Shown: piece by piece, positions 1-8,124 of the stretch
Layout of the letters: the number at the start of each line of letters is the position of its first letter
Position numbering within the stretch: the first letter of the stretch is position 1
Origin: Butyricimonas paravirosa
Lineage (GTDB): Bacteria > Bacteroidota > Bacteroidia > Bacteroidales > Marinifilaceae
Reading direction: 5' to 3'
NCBI RefSeq assembly: GCF_032878955.1
Contig: NZ_CP043839.1
Location: 4,774,001-4,838,000 of the forward strand
DNA: 64,000 nt
The notes under the pieces: model-generated
The model's database searches: none
The model's input: only the letters and a program-made list of their open reading frames with translations
What the model was told of the DNA's origin: nothing
Position numbers and translations under genes: made by a program

Positions 1-2
1 AA

Positions 3-1478
3 GGAAAACAGGTGTTGTACTTGTTGCCGGAAATTGCGTTAACGGTACAGATCGTGAAACGTCTGCGACGGGTCTTCGGGGATCAAGTCGGCGTTTATCA
101 TTCGGGTATGGCGGATAGTGCCCGGGCGGAGATGTGGCGTAAACAGAATGGTACGAATCCTTATCCCGTGGTGTTGGGTGTGCGGTCATCCGTGTTCTTG
201 CCATATAAACAATTGGGTTTGGTCATTGTTGACGAGGAGCATGAAAGTTCTTACAAGCAAAAAGAACCGGCACCCCGCTATAACGGTCGTGATGCCGCTA
301 TAATGCTTGGAAAGATGAGTGGGGCAAAAATATTGTTGGGTTCTGCAACACCTTCTTTTGAAAGTTATCAGAATGCCCTAAGCGGGAAATATGGTTTCGT
401 GCAACTGACAACCCGTTACGGGGAAGTGATGATGCCGGAACTGTTGTTCGTGGATATGAAGGAGTATCGTCGTAAAAAGATGATGAAAGGGAGTTTTACT
501 CCGGTTTTGTACGAGGAAATGAAACGGGTGTTGGAGAACGGGATGCAGGTGATTTTATTCCAGAATAGACGGGGGTATTCGACTTATTTACAATGTGACC
601 GTTGCGGTTCCATCTTGAAATGTAAACATTGCGATGTGAGTATGACTTATTATCGCTACCGGAACACGCTGAATTGTCATTATTGCGGGAGCCTGCGGGC
701 TGTTCCGGCCGTGTGTCAGGAGTGTGGACAGGGACATTACGTGAATCGTACTCCGGGAACGGAACGGATCGAGGAAGACGTGAAACAGTATTTCCCGGAG
801 GTCCGGATTGCCCGAATGGACTTGGATGTGATGAGTAATAAGGCAAAGTTCAGGGCTTTAATCGATGATTTTGAAAGTGGAAATTTGGATGTGCTGATCG
901 GCACACAGATGGTTTCGAAAGGGTTGGATTTTGAACGGGTGAAACTTGTCGGGGTGATGGATGCCGATAGTTTGATGGGTTTTCCTGATTTTCGGGCAGA
1001 GGAGCGGGCTTATGATATGTTGATGCAAGTGAGTGGACGCAGTGGACGAAAAGGTGAGCGCGGAAAGGTGGTAATTCAGGTAACAGATATGCAAAGTCGA
1101 GTGTATCAGTTGGTGAGGAAGGAAAACTATAGAGAGTTTTACTCTCAGTTATCCCAAGAACGGGAAATGTTTAACTATCCCCCCTTTTCCCGGTTGATTC
1201 AGGTAGAGTTGAGGCATGTGGATGAGGTGGTTTTGAGAAATGCCGCAAACGAGTTAGCTAGATTGCTGCGGGAACGCTTGGAACGTAGGGTATGTGGCCC
1301 GGCAGAACCGGATGTGTCCCGGGTTAGAAAAATGTATCGGATACAAATTCTGATAAAGGCGGAACAAGGTCTTTCCCTGTCAAAATTGAAAGCTTTCTTA
1401 AAGCAGAAAAGTGATGAATTGGTGAAAACTCCCATTGGTAAGGGAGTGCGTATTTATTTCGATGTTGACCCGTTATAA
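3..1478 (+). CDS. priA: Primosomal protein N' (PriA helicase), 5' end missing
   Basis: PriA is the 3'-5' helicase that recognises stalled replication forks and reloads the replisome. The frame is already open at the first complete codon (position 3), so the N-terminal DNA-binding part and the Walker A motif lie upstream of the window; the GTG at 12 is internal. About 490 codons remain. Visible are the DEEH helicase box (VIVDEEHESS, about visible residue 75), an eight-cysteine zinc cluster made of four CxxC pairs (CDRC, CKHC, CHYC, CQEC; about residues 195-245), the GTERIEED segment, GTQMVSKGLDF and the motif VI element VSGRSGR. Together these are diagnostic of PriA. The next gene is 440 bases away, so priA is not tightly coupled to the Bat operon. 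Confidence 0.96.
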   Translation, partial: GKQVLYLLPEIALTVQIVKRLRRVFGDQVGVYHSGMADSARAEMWRKQNGTNPYPVVLGVRSSVFLPYKQLGLVIVDEEHESSYKQKEPAPRYNGRDAAIMLGKMSGAKILLGSATPSFESYQNALSGKYGFVQLTTRYGEVMMPELLFVDMKEYRRKKMMKGSFTPVLYEEMKRVLENGMQVILFQNRRGYSTYLQCDRCGSILKCKHCDVSMTYYRYRNTLNCHYCGSLRAVPAVCQECGQGHYVNRTPGTERIEEDVKQYFPEVRIARMDLDVMSNKAKFRALIDDFESGNLDVLIGTQMVSKGLDFERVKLVGVMDADSLMGFPDFRAEERAYDMLMQVSGRSGRKGERGKVVIQVTDMQSRVYQLVRKENYREFYSQLSQEREMFNYPPFSRLIQVELRHVDEVVLRNAANELARLLRERLERRVCGPAEPDVSRVRKMYRIQILIKAEQGLSLSKLKAFLKQKSDELVKTPIGKGVRIYFDVDPL

Positions 1479-1918
1479 TTAGGTTGTATTTTGTCGCTAG
1501 TATCGGACGTTGAGCATGATTTATTTCTTATCTTTGTTTGGAACGAAGGCCGTTCCGACTGTTTCGTCGAAAAATAGTATAGGTTATTGTTAAGTCGTAA
1601 AACCTTGATTTTTGCTTACTTTTTGAGAGTGGTCTGTTAACAAGTGTGTCATGAGAAAAGGTGAAATGTTAAAAAATAGGCCATATCTTAGTAATGTTCT
1701 GCATTTTAAGAGGAGATTAGAAATTATTTGGGAAAACCTTAAAATTTGTTTTAACATTATTTAGTGTCTTTGATTTTAACATTTGGCGGAATAATCTCTA
1801 TTTTTGGAAAAACAGAAAACGGTGAAGATATAGATTCTCTTTTTGAGGAGATTGAAACCGAAGTGGAATATTTACGTTAGACAAAGTAGTAATATAAATC
1901 AATATAAAAATCAATGAT
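1479..1918. other. Intergenic region with orphan promoter-like box, hairpin and a 38-codon frame
   Basis: The 440 bases between priA and the MoxR gene hold no recognised gene. A TATCTTTG box (1529-1536) fits the Bacteroidetes -7 consensus TAnnTTTG. It is followed at once by a perfect 6-bp hairpin (GGAACG 1540-1545, CGTTCC 1551-1556). Farther on, a GTG-started frame runs 1764-1880 and ends ISIFGKTENGEDIDS.. plus an acidic tail closing in EYLR. Its composition looks protein-like, but it has no good start context and could be a gene remnant. The rest is AT-rich with nothing recognised. Confidence 0.4.
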
Positions 1919-2911
1919 ATGAATACGGTTGATATCAAAGCATTGAATGAGCGCATACAGCAAGAGAGTTCTTTTGTGGATATGATTAGTATGGAGATGA
2001 ACAAAGTGATCGTCGGACAGAAGCACTTGGTAGAAGGACTGATGATCGGTATGCTTTCTAATGGACATATTTTGTTGGAGGGAGTTCCCGGTTTGGCGAA
2101 AACCTTGGCGATAAATACACTAGCACATATTATTAATGCTAAATTCAGTCGAATCCAGTTTACCCCGGATTTGTTACCGGCTGACGTTGTCGGTACGATG
2201 ATTTATTCTCAGAAAAGAGAAGAGTTCGTGGTGAAGAAAGGACCGATTTTCGCTAACTTTATTCTGGCGGATGAGATTAACCGAGCCCCGGCGAAAGTGC
2301 AATCGGCCTTGTTGGAGGCGATGCAGGAGCGTCAGGTGACTATCGGGGATATGACTTACAAGTTGGAAGAACCATTCTTGGTGATGGCAACCCAGAATCC
2401 GATCGAGCAGGAAGGTACTTATCCTCTTCCCGAGGCTCAGGTTGACCGTTTCATGTTGAAAGTGGTGATTGATTACCCGAAAAAAGACGAAGAAAAATTG
2501 ATCGTTCGTCAGAATTTGGAGAAAATTTATCCCCAGTCTAACACGATCCTACAACCGGAAGATATTCTGCGGGCTCGTGAGGTGGTGAAGGAGGTTTACC
2601 TAGACGAGAAGATCGAGAAATATATTGTTGATATCGTTTTTGCAACACGTTACCCGCAAGAGCATGGCTTGGAAAAATTCGTTTCCATGATTGCTTACGG
2701 GGCATCTCCTCGTGCTAGTATCAGTTTGGCCAAAGCAGCACAAGCGTACGCTTTTATTAAACGTCGCGGATATGTAATCCCGGAAGATGTTCGTGCTGTT
2801 TGTCACGACGTTTTGCGTCATCGTATCGGTTTGAGCTACGAGGCTGAAGCGAATAACTTGACCAGCGAGGATATTATCAGTGAAATTTTGAACACGGTAG
2901 AGGTACCTTAG
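1919..2911 (+). CDS. MoxR-family AAA+ ATPase, first gene of the Bat operon
   Basis: MoxR AAA+ ATPases act as chaperones that mature or insert partners carrying von Willebrand A domains. This 330-residue protein shows the family's Walker A variant GVPGLAKT (about residue 55), the Walker B/DEINRAP stretch (LADEINRAPAKVQSA, about 115), the sensor ATQNPIEQEGTYPLPEAQ and a C-terminal lid domain. Length matches the family. It opens a run of eight co-directional genes ending with batE, the arrangement known from Bacteroides aerotolerance operons, so its substrates are probably the downstream DUF58 and BatA/BatB proteins (inference). The start ATG at 1919 gives a full N-terminus (MNTVDIKALNERIQ). Confidence 0.95.
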   Translation: MNTVDIKALNERIQQESSFVDMISMEMNKVIVGQKHLVEGLMIGMLSNGHILLEGVPGLAKTLAINTLAHIINAKFSRIQFTPDLLPADVVGTMIYSQKREEFVVKKGPIFANFILADEINRAPAKVQSALLEAMQERQVTIGDMTYKLEEPFLVMATQNPIEQEGTYPLPEAQVDRFMLKVVIDYPKKDEEKLIVRQNLEKIYPQSNTILQPEDILRAREVVKEVYLDEKIEKYIVDIVFATRYPQEHGLEKFVSMIAYGASPRASISLAKAAQAYAFIKRRGYVIPEDVRAVCHDVLRHRIGLSYEAEANNLTSEDIISEILNTVEVP

Positions 2912-3061
2912 TGATTGAAGACCGATTAATTTACGATTTGTGAATTACGATTTACGTTTAAAAAAGCATTGATTTGCGGTCGGAAATCATAAATCTAGAA
3001 TCATAAATTAAAGAGGGTTGGAATTTAAAATCTAAAATTTTTAAATCTAAAATTAACTAAG
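2912..3061. repeat. AT-rich low-complexity intra-operon spacer
   Basis: The gap between the MoxR and DUF58 genes consists of degenerate short AT-rich words: ATTTACGATTTG-like units followed by repeats of AAATCTAAAATT. Similar filler occurs in other gaps of this operon (5011-5095 and 6089-6172) and elsewhere (13130-13165, 19650-19675). No gene, clear promoter or terminator is visible in it. Confidence 0.6.
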
Positions 3062-3940
3062 GTGGAGACTTCAGATTTATTAAAACGTGTCAGGCAGATT
3101 GAGATAAAGACTCGGGGGTTATCGAGTAATATCTTTGCGGGGGAGTATCACACGGCTTTTAAAGGTCGGGGAATGACGTTTAGCGAGGTGCGGGCCTATC
3201 AATACGGGGATGACATCCGAAGTATTGACTGGAACGTGACCGCTCGTTATAACCATCCTTACGTGAAGATATTCGAGGAAGAACGTGAGTTGACCGTGAT
3301 GTTGTTGATTGACGTGAGTGCCTCGCGTAATTTCGGTACGGTGTCGAAACTGAAAAAGAATCAGATTACCGAGATTGCGGCCGTGTTGGCTTTCTCTGCC
3401 ATTCAGAACAACGATAAGATTGGCGTGATCTTCTTTTCTGACCGGATCGAGAAATTTATTCCGCCGAAGAAAGGACGGACACATATTTTGCATATCATCC
3501 GGGAATTGGTGGATTTTTATCCGGAACACAAGGAAACGAATATCTCTGTGGCGTTGCAATATCTGACAAATGCGATCAAGAAACGGTGTACTTGTTTCCT
3601 GATTTCCGATTTCATGGATGATCACGATTTCGAACACCCGTTGATTATTGCCAATAAGAAACATGACGTGGTGGCTTTGCAATTGTACGATCGTAGAGAG
3701 AAAATATTGCCTCCTGTCGGGTTGATGTACTTGACGGATGCGGAGACGGGAGAAAGTGTTTGGGTGGATACATCCGACAAGAAAGTCCGGGACGAGTTCG
3801 AAGCGTATGGCATCGAACGAGACAAGGAACTGGATCGGATATTCAAACATGCCGGTGTCGACATGGCATCTATCAGCGCTGATGAAGATTACGTGAGGTC
3901 ATTGATCACGTTATTCAAGAGAAGAGGGGCTGGATATTAA
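3062..3940 (+). CDS. DUF58 domain protein of the Bat operon
   Basis: This 292-residue soluble protein carries the DUF58 signature near its N-terminus (GRGMTFSEVRAYQYGDD followed by RSIDWNVTARY). The fold behind it resembles a von Willebrand A domain (VMLLIDVSASRNFG, with a DxSxS metal-site pattern). DUF58 genes almost always follow MoxR ATPase genes, as here, and are thought to be their clients; the biochemical role is not established. The start is GTG at 3062, directly before the conserved METSDLLKRVRQIE opening; no upstream ATG in frame is better. No signal peptide or membrane segment is visible, so it should be cytoplasmic. Confidence 0.92.
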   Translation: METSDLLKRVRQIEIKTRGLSSNIFAGEYHTAFKGRGMTFSEVRAYQYGDDIRSIDWNVTARYNHPYVKIFEEERELTVMLLIDVSASRNFGTVSKLKKNQITEIAAVLAFSAIQNNDKIGVIFFSDRIEKFIPPKKGRTHILHIIRELVDFYPEHKETNISVALQYLTNAIKKRCTCFLISDFMDDHDFEHPLIIANKKHDVVALQLYDRREKILPPVGLMYLTDAETGESVWVDTSDKKVRDEFEAYGIERDKELDRIFKHAGVDMASISADEDYVRSLITLFKRRGAGY

Positions 3941-3966
3941 TTGAACATTGAAAATGGAGAATTAAA

Positions 3967-5010
3967 ATGAAAAATAGAATTATTCTATTCGTAATTATCC
4001 TACTAGGTTGTGTCAGTGCTTTGAAAGCACAAAATCGGGAATATAGTGCCGAGATTGACACAAACTATATCATGATCGGGGATCAGATTCATTTCCGGAT
4101 GAAAGTGAAGGCTGAACCGGGTGTGAAAGTGGCATTCCCTCAACTGAAGGACACGATAGCACAAGGAATCGAGATTATATCCGGGCCAGTTCGAGATTCT
4201 ATCATGGAAAAGGACGGACGGGTACTCGTGCAGGAAAGTTACGTGATAACTTCTTTTGATTCGGGCGTGTTCGTGATTCCGCCAATGCCTATCGAAATTC
4301 AACAGGAAAGTTATAATAACACGCTCAGGACCGATCCGTTGCACTTGATCGTGAATACTTTCGTGGTTGATCAGCAGAAAGGAAATTACGATATTGTAAT
4401 GCCTTTGGCTGCCCCGTGGACATTTGCCGAGATATTACCTTACTTGTTATGGACATTGTTGGGAATCGTGGTGATTCTTCTGGTTGTCTGGATTATCAAA
4501 GTTCGGAAATCCCGTAAGAGTCTTTTCCATCACGAAAAACCGGCAATCCCTCCGTACGTGTTGGCCATGAAGGCTTTGGAGGAGATCAAGAAGGAGAAGT
4601 TATGGCAGAGTGGAAAGACCAAAGAGTATTACACGCAATTAACTGACACGATCCGGAATTATTTGGATGGAGAATTGGGTATCTCAGCGATGGAACAGAC
4701 TTCTTTCGAGACTTTGAAGGCTTTGGAGAAATGTGAGCAGGTAGGTGCAAAGCAACGGGATAAGTTGGCAGATATGTTTGAAACGGCTGATTTCGTGAAG
4801 TTTGCTAAAGCGGAACCGTTGCAGGATGAGAACGTACGGAATTTGGATATTGCCTATGATTTTGTACAGGAAACTAATGATACAATTCGAGCCGAGCATG
4901 AGAAAGAACGTCTGGAGCAGGAGTTGAAAGAGCAACAGGAGCGGGAGGCGAGAGAGAAGGCGGAAAAGGAAGAGAAGGAAACCGGAGAGGAGAAAGATAA
5001 CGGAAATTAA
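3967..5010 (+). CDS. Membrane protein of the Bat operon, BatD-like ectodomain
   Basis: The 347-residue product has a signal peptide (about residues 1-22, ending ALKAQ), a periplasmic beta-rich domain of about 130 residues resembling the N-terminal part of BatD, one membrane segment (about 160-182, LLWTLLGIVVILLVVWII) and a cytoplasmic tail. The tail has the pattern found after the membrane segment in BatD (EIKKEKLWQSGKTKEYYTQL, then a helical part) and ends in a highly charged Glu/Lys coiled coil (about 305-347). Equivalent genes sit between DUF58 and batA in Bacteroides operons. Its function is unknown; position suggests it belongs to the same envelope complex as BatA-E. Confidence 0.8.
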   Translation: MKNRIILFVIILLGCVSALKAQNREYSAEIDTNYIMIGDQIHFRMKVKAEPGVKVAFPQLKDTIAQGIEIISGPVRDSIMEKDGRVLVQESYVITSFDSGVFVIPPMPIEIQQESYNNTLRTDPLHLIVNTFVVDQQKGNYDIVMPLAAPWTFAEILPYLLWTLLGIVVILLVVWIIKVRKSRKSLFHHEKPAIPPYVLAMKALEEIKKEKLWQSGKTKEYYTQLTDTIRNYLDGELGISAMEQTSFETLKALEKCEQVGAKQRDKLADMFETADFVKFAKAEPLQDENVRNLDIAYDFVQETNDTIRAEHEKERLEQELKEQQEREAREKAEKEEKETGEEKDNGN

Positions 5011-5095
5011 TTTATGATTTATGATTTACGATTTATGATTTGTTTGCAATCAAAACCTTAAATCAAGAAATTAAATAGAATCTAAAATAGAAGAT
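5011..5095. repeat. AT-rich low-complexity spacer
   Basis: Three successive units of the type TTTATGATTTATGATTTACG, then AAATC/TAAAAT words. This is the same kind of spacer as at 2912-3061 and 6089-6172. Nothing else is recognised in it. Confidence 0.55.
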
Positions 5096-6088
5096 ATGTT
5101 TGGATATGAATTTGCAAATCCCGAGTACTTTTGGTTGTTGTTGGTGCTGATACCAATGATTATCTGGTACATATTCAAGGAGAAACGCTCGCATGCTGAT
5201 TTGAAGTTTTCTTCAATCCGGGTGTTCAAGCAAATGAAACGGGGTAGCCGGATCTGGTTACGTCATTTGTTGTTTGCAGCTCGGGTTTTGGCCATTCTAT
5301 TTTTGGTTCTGGCATTGGCTAGACCGCAATCCAGCACGAGTTGGCAGACCTATAACAGCGAGGGTATTGATATTATGCTGGCATTGGATATTTCCGGTAG
5401 TATGTTGGCACGAGATTTTACTCCTGATCGACTGGAGGCAGCCAAGGAGGTTGCGACTAAGTTTATATTGGAGCGTCCTCAGGATCGTATCGGGCTGGTT
5501 GTTTTTAGCGGGGAAAGTTTCACGCAAAGTCCTTTGACGACGGATCAAGCCGTGTTAGTCAACGTGATGAAGGATATTCATAGCGGGATGATTGAAGATG
5601 GAACAGCTATTGGCCTCGGGTTGGCAAATGCGGTAAATCGTTTGAAGGACAGCAAGGCGAAATCCAAGGTGATCATTCTTTTGACGGATGGAGTCAACAA
5701 CCGGGGAGCGATTGCACCAATGACGGCTGCAGAATTGGCAAAAACTTTTGGTATCCGGGTTTATACGATCGGTGTCGGGTCTTTGGGTGAGGCTCCTTAT
5801 CCCGTGCAAACGCCCTTTGGGATGCAATTACAGCGAATGCCGGTTGAGATAGATGAAGATATATTGACCCAGATTGCTGACATGACAGGCGGTAAATATT
5901 TCCGGGCAACAGATAACAAAAAACTGGAGCAAATTTATCAGGAGATTGATCAATTGGAGAAGAGTAAAGTAGAAGTCAAACATTTCAGTCGTAAGAACGA
6001 GCAGTATTTCTATTTTGCTTTGATCGGGGCTTTGTTATTAATTGTGGAGGCGTTAGGGCGATACACGTTGTTGAGGAAAATTCCATAA
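5096..6088 (+). CDS. batA: BatA, von Willebrand A domain inner-membrane protein
   Basis: BatA proteins are inner-membrane proteins with a large VWA domain, linked in Bacteroides fragilis to oxygen tolerance and stress. The 330 residues show two N-terminal membrane segments (about 11-27 and 57-76), a VWA domain whose metal-ion site has the intact DISGS sequence (98-102), the later LTDGVNN element, and a C-terminal membrane segment (about 305-322, YFALIGALLLIVEALG). The next gene encodes a paralogue of the same architecture. The order batA-batB-batC-batD-batE is the standard one. A soluble Mg-dependent partner contact is expected from the complete metal site (family knowledge). Confidence 0.94.
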   Translation: MFGYEFANPEYFWLLLVLIPMIIWYIFKEKRSHADLKFSSIRVFKQMKRGSRIWLRHLLFAARVLAILFLVLALARPQSSTSWQTYNSEGIDIMLALDISGSMLARDFTPDRLEAAKEVATKFILERPQDRIGLVVFSGESFTQSPLTTDQAVLVNVMKDIHSGMIEDGTAIGLGLANAVNRLKDSKAKSKVIILLTDGVNNRGAIAPMTAAELAKTFGIRVYTIGVGSLGEAPYPVQTPFGMQLQRMPVEIDEDILTQIADMTGGKYFRATDNKKLEQIYQEIDQLEKSKVEVKHFSRKNEQYFYFALIGALLLIVEALGRYTLLRKIP

Positions 6089-6172
6089 TTGTAAGTTTTA
6101 AATCTTAGATTGTGAATTGATGCAATCCGGAATTTAAAATCTAGAATCATTAAATTTAAAATTAAAAGGGTT

Positions 6173-7225
6173 ATGTTTAGATTTGCACATCCTGAATTAT
6201 TATACTTGCTGATTATCATACCATTGTTGATTATTTTTTACGTGGTAGCAAGGATTCGGAAGAAAAAAGCGATTGCTGAATTCGGGAGTCCCGAATTACT
6301 GTCAACACTGATGCCTTTGCAATCTTATAAGCGGGAGACATTAAAATTTATACTTGTTCTGGTAGCTTTGTTTTTCGTCATTCTTGGGGTTGCAGGTCCT
6401 CAGTTCGGGTCAAAATTGCAACAAGTAAAAAAAGAGGGCGTGGAGTTAATTATCGCGTTGGATGTGTCAAATTCCATGATGGCGCAGGATATAAAGCCCA
6501 GCCGGTTGGATGCGGCGAAACAGGCCATTTCCCGAATGGTGGAAAAATTAAGTGATGATAAAGTGGGATTGATTGTGTTTGCAGGGGATGCTTACGTGCA
6601 ATTGCCGATCACGACGGATTATTCTTCGGCTAAATTATTCCTATCTGGAATCAATACCGATATTGTCCCGATACAGGGTACGGCGATAGGAACGGCAATA
6701 GATTTGGCTGCGAAGTCGTTTACCCCGGACACGGAGGCATCGAAAGCGATTATCGTGATCACGGATGGTGAAAACCATCAGGACGATGCGATTGCCGCGG
6801 CTAAAGCTGCCCGGGAAAAAGGTATCTACGTACACACGATCGGGATGGGATTGGCACAAGGAGGACCGATCCCGGAGAAGGGAAATCCCGGACAATACAT
6901 GAGAGACGGGAGTGGTAACCCGATTATATCCAAGTTGGACGAGGAAACATTGAAAGAGATTGCCAAGGCCGGAGAGGGAATATTCGTGCGGGCAAGTAAT
7001 TCGAACGTGGGATTAAACACCTTGTTGGACGAGATTGATCGTATGGACAAGACATTGTTGGAAGAACGGGTATTCAGTGATTATGCTGAAAAATACCAGT
7101 ATTTCCTGATCATGGCATTGATATTCGTGTTGCTGGATTTCATGGTATTGGGACGTAAAAACAAGAATTTCTTGAAGATCAATATATTTGGAAGTGAGAC
7201 GAAAAGTGTTGGAACGAATCGGTAA
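6173..7225 (+). CDS. batB: BatB, von Willebrand A domain inner-membrane protein
   Basis: A paralogue of BatA, 350 residues. It has membrane segments at about 9-26 and 58-76, a VWA domain with an intact metal site (DVSNS, 97-101), the TDGENHQDD element, and a last membrane segment (about 305-322, YFLIMALIFVLLDFMVLG) followed by a basic tail. The gap from batA is an 84-base AT-rich spacer with the AAATCTAGAAT/AAATTTAAAATT words seen elsewhere; the gap to batC is only 17 bases. Role as in BatA: part of an envelope complex of unclear activity. Confidence 0.94.
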   Translation: MFRFAHPELLYLLIIIPLLIIFYVVARIRKKKAIAEFGSPELLSTLMPLQSYKRETLKFILVLVALFFVILGVAGPQFGSKLQQVKKEGVELIIALDVSNSMMAQDIKPSRLDAAKQAISRMVEKLSDDKVGLIVFAGDAYVQLPITTDYSSAKLFLSGINTDIVPIQGTAIGTAIDLAAKSFTPDTEASKAIIVITDGENHQDDAIAAAKAAREKGIYVHTIGMGLAQGGPIPEKGNPGQYMRDGSGNPIISKLDEETLKEIAKAGEGIFVRASNSNVGLNTLLDEIDRMDKTLLEERVFSDYAEKYQYFLIMALIFVLLDFMVLGRKNKNFLKINIFGSETKSVGTNR

Positions 7226-7242
7226 ATTTTAAACGAGACATT

Positions 7243-8076
7243 ATGGTGAAGATATTGATAACGATGATAGCAGCTGTAGTTATAAGTTTACCATCGGCTG
7301 CGCAACAGGAACGAAAATTTATTCGGGGCGGGAATGATCTGTTTAATAAACAGGATTTTGAGAAGGCTGAAGTGGAGTATCGTAAGGCTTTGGATGCGGA
7401 AGTGAAATCATACGAGGGTGCGTTTAATCTGGGAGATGCGCTTTATAAACAGAAAAAGTTTGACGAGGCATTACAACAATTCCAATCGTTGGCACAGAAT
7501 GAAAAAGACAAGGAAAAATTAGGAGAGTTGTATCACAACATCGGAAATACTCTTTTGGCCATGAACAAGTTGGATGAGAGTATCGAGGCTTATAAACAGT
7601 CGTTGAGAAACCGTCCGAATTCCCAAGAGACAAAGTATAACCTGGAGTTTGCCCGCAAGCAGAAACAGGATCAACAAAATCAAGATCAAAATAAGGACCA
7701 GAATAAGGACCAGCAGGATCAAAATAAAGATCAACAGAATCAAGATCAGAACAAAGATCAGAATAAGGACGAGAATAAAGATCAAAACAAGGATCAAAAC
7801 AAGGACCAGCAAGATCAGAATAAGGATCAACAAGATAAAGATAAACAGGATCAAGATCAGAAAGATCAACAGAATAAAGACCAGCAAAACAAGGATCAGC
7901 AGAATAAGGATCAACAACAGCAGGACCAACAGGCCCAGCCTAAAATCTCTAAAGAGGATGCCAAACGCTTGTTAGAGGCTTTGGAGGCAGATGAAAAGAA
8001 AACACAGGAAAAGGTACAGAAAGATAAAGTTCAAGCTCAAAAGGCAAAGAAGATGAAGATTGAGAAAAACTGGTAA
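7243..8076 (+). CDS. batC: BatC, TPR protein with Asp-Gln-Asn-Lys low-complexity tail
   Basis: BatC is a periplasmic TPR protein of the Bat complex. The 277 residues begin with a signal peptide (about 1-20, VVISLPSAAQQ), followed by TPR repeats (about 28-130; KAEVEYRKALDAE, YHNIGNTLLAMNKLDESIEA). Residues of roughly 142-230 are almost entirely D, Q, N and K in six- to nine-residue units such as DQNKDQQ, encoded by imperfect tandem DNA repeats (about 7665-7935). A short charged helix ends the protein (KRLLEALEADEKK). The Glu-rich C-terminal motif is typical of BatC; the very long DQNK linker is probably length-variable between strains (inference). Confidence 0.93.
   Translation: MVKILITMIAAVVISLPSAAQQERKFIRGGNDLFNKQDFEKAEVEYRKALDAEVKSYEGAFNLGDALYKQKKFDEALQQFQSLAQNEKDKEKLGELYHNIGNTLLAMNKLDESIEAYKQSLRNRPNSQETKYNLEFARKQKQDQQNQDQNKDQNKDQQDQNKDQQNQDQNKDQNKDENKDQNKDQNKDQQDQNKDQQDKDKQDQDQKDQQNKDQQNKDQQNKDQQQQDQQAQPKISKEDAKRLLEALEADEKKTQEKVQKDKVQAQKAKKMKIEKNW
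7665..7935 (+). repeat. Imperfect tandem repeat inside batC
   Basis: About 270 bases built of units close to AAGATCAACAGAATCAAGAT, encoding the DQNKDQ-type linker of BatC. The repeat makes long open frames in other frames, including a leucine/isoleucine-rich one on the opposite strand, that are by-products. Such tracts are prone to length change by slippage. Confidence 0.85.
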
Positions 8077-8124
8077 CTTTGTACGTTTTTCCATAGAGAT
8101 AATAAAGAATTAAAAGATAAACAA

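Noticed and set aside
7519..7929. A leucine/isoleucine-rich 136-codon minus-strand frame over batC, looking like a membrane protein
   Set aside because: It is the complement of the DQNK repeat. The hydrophobic look follows from reading AAGATC-type repeats backward.
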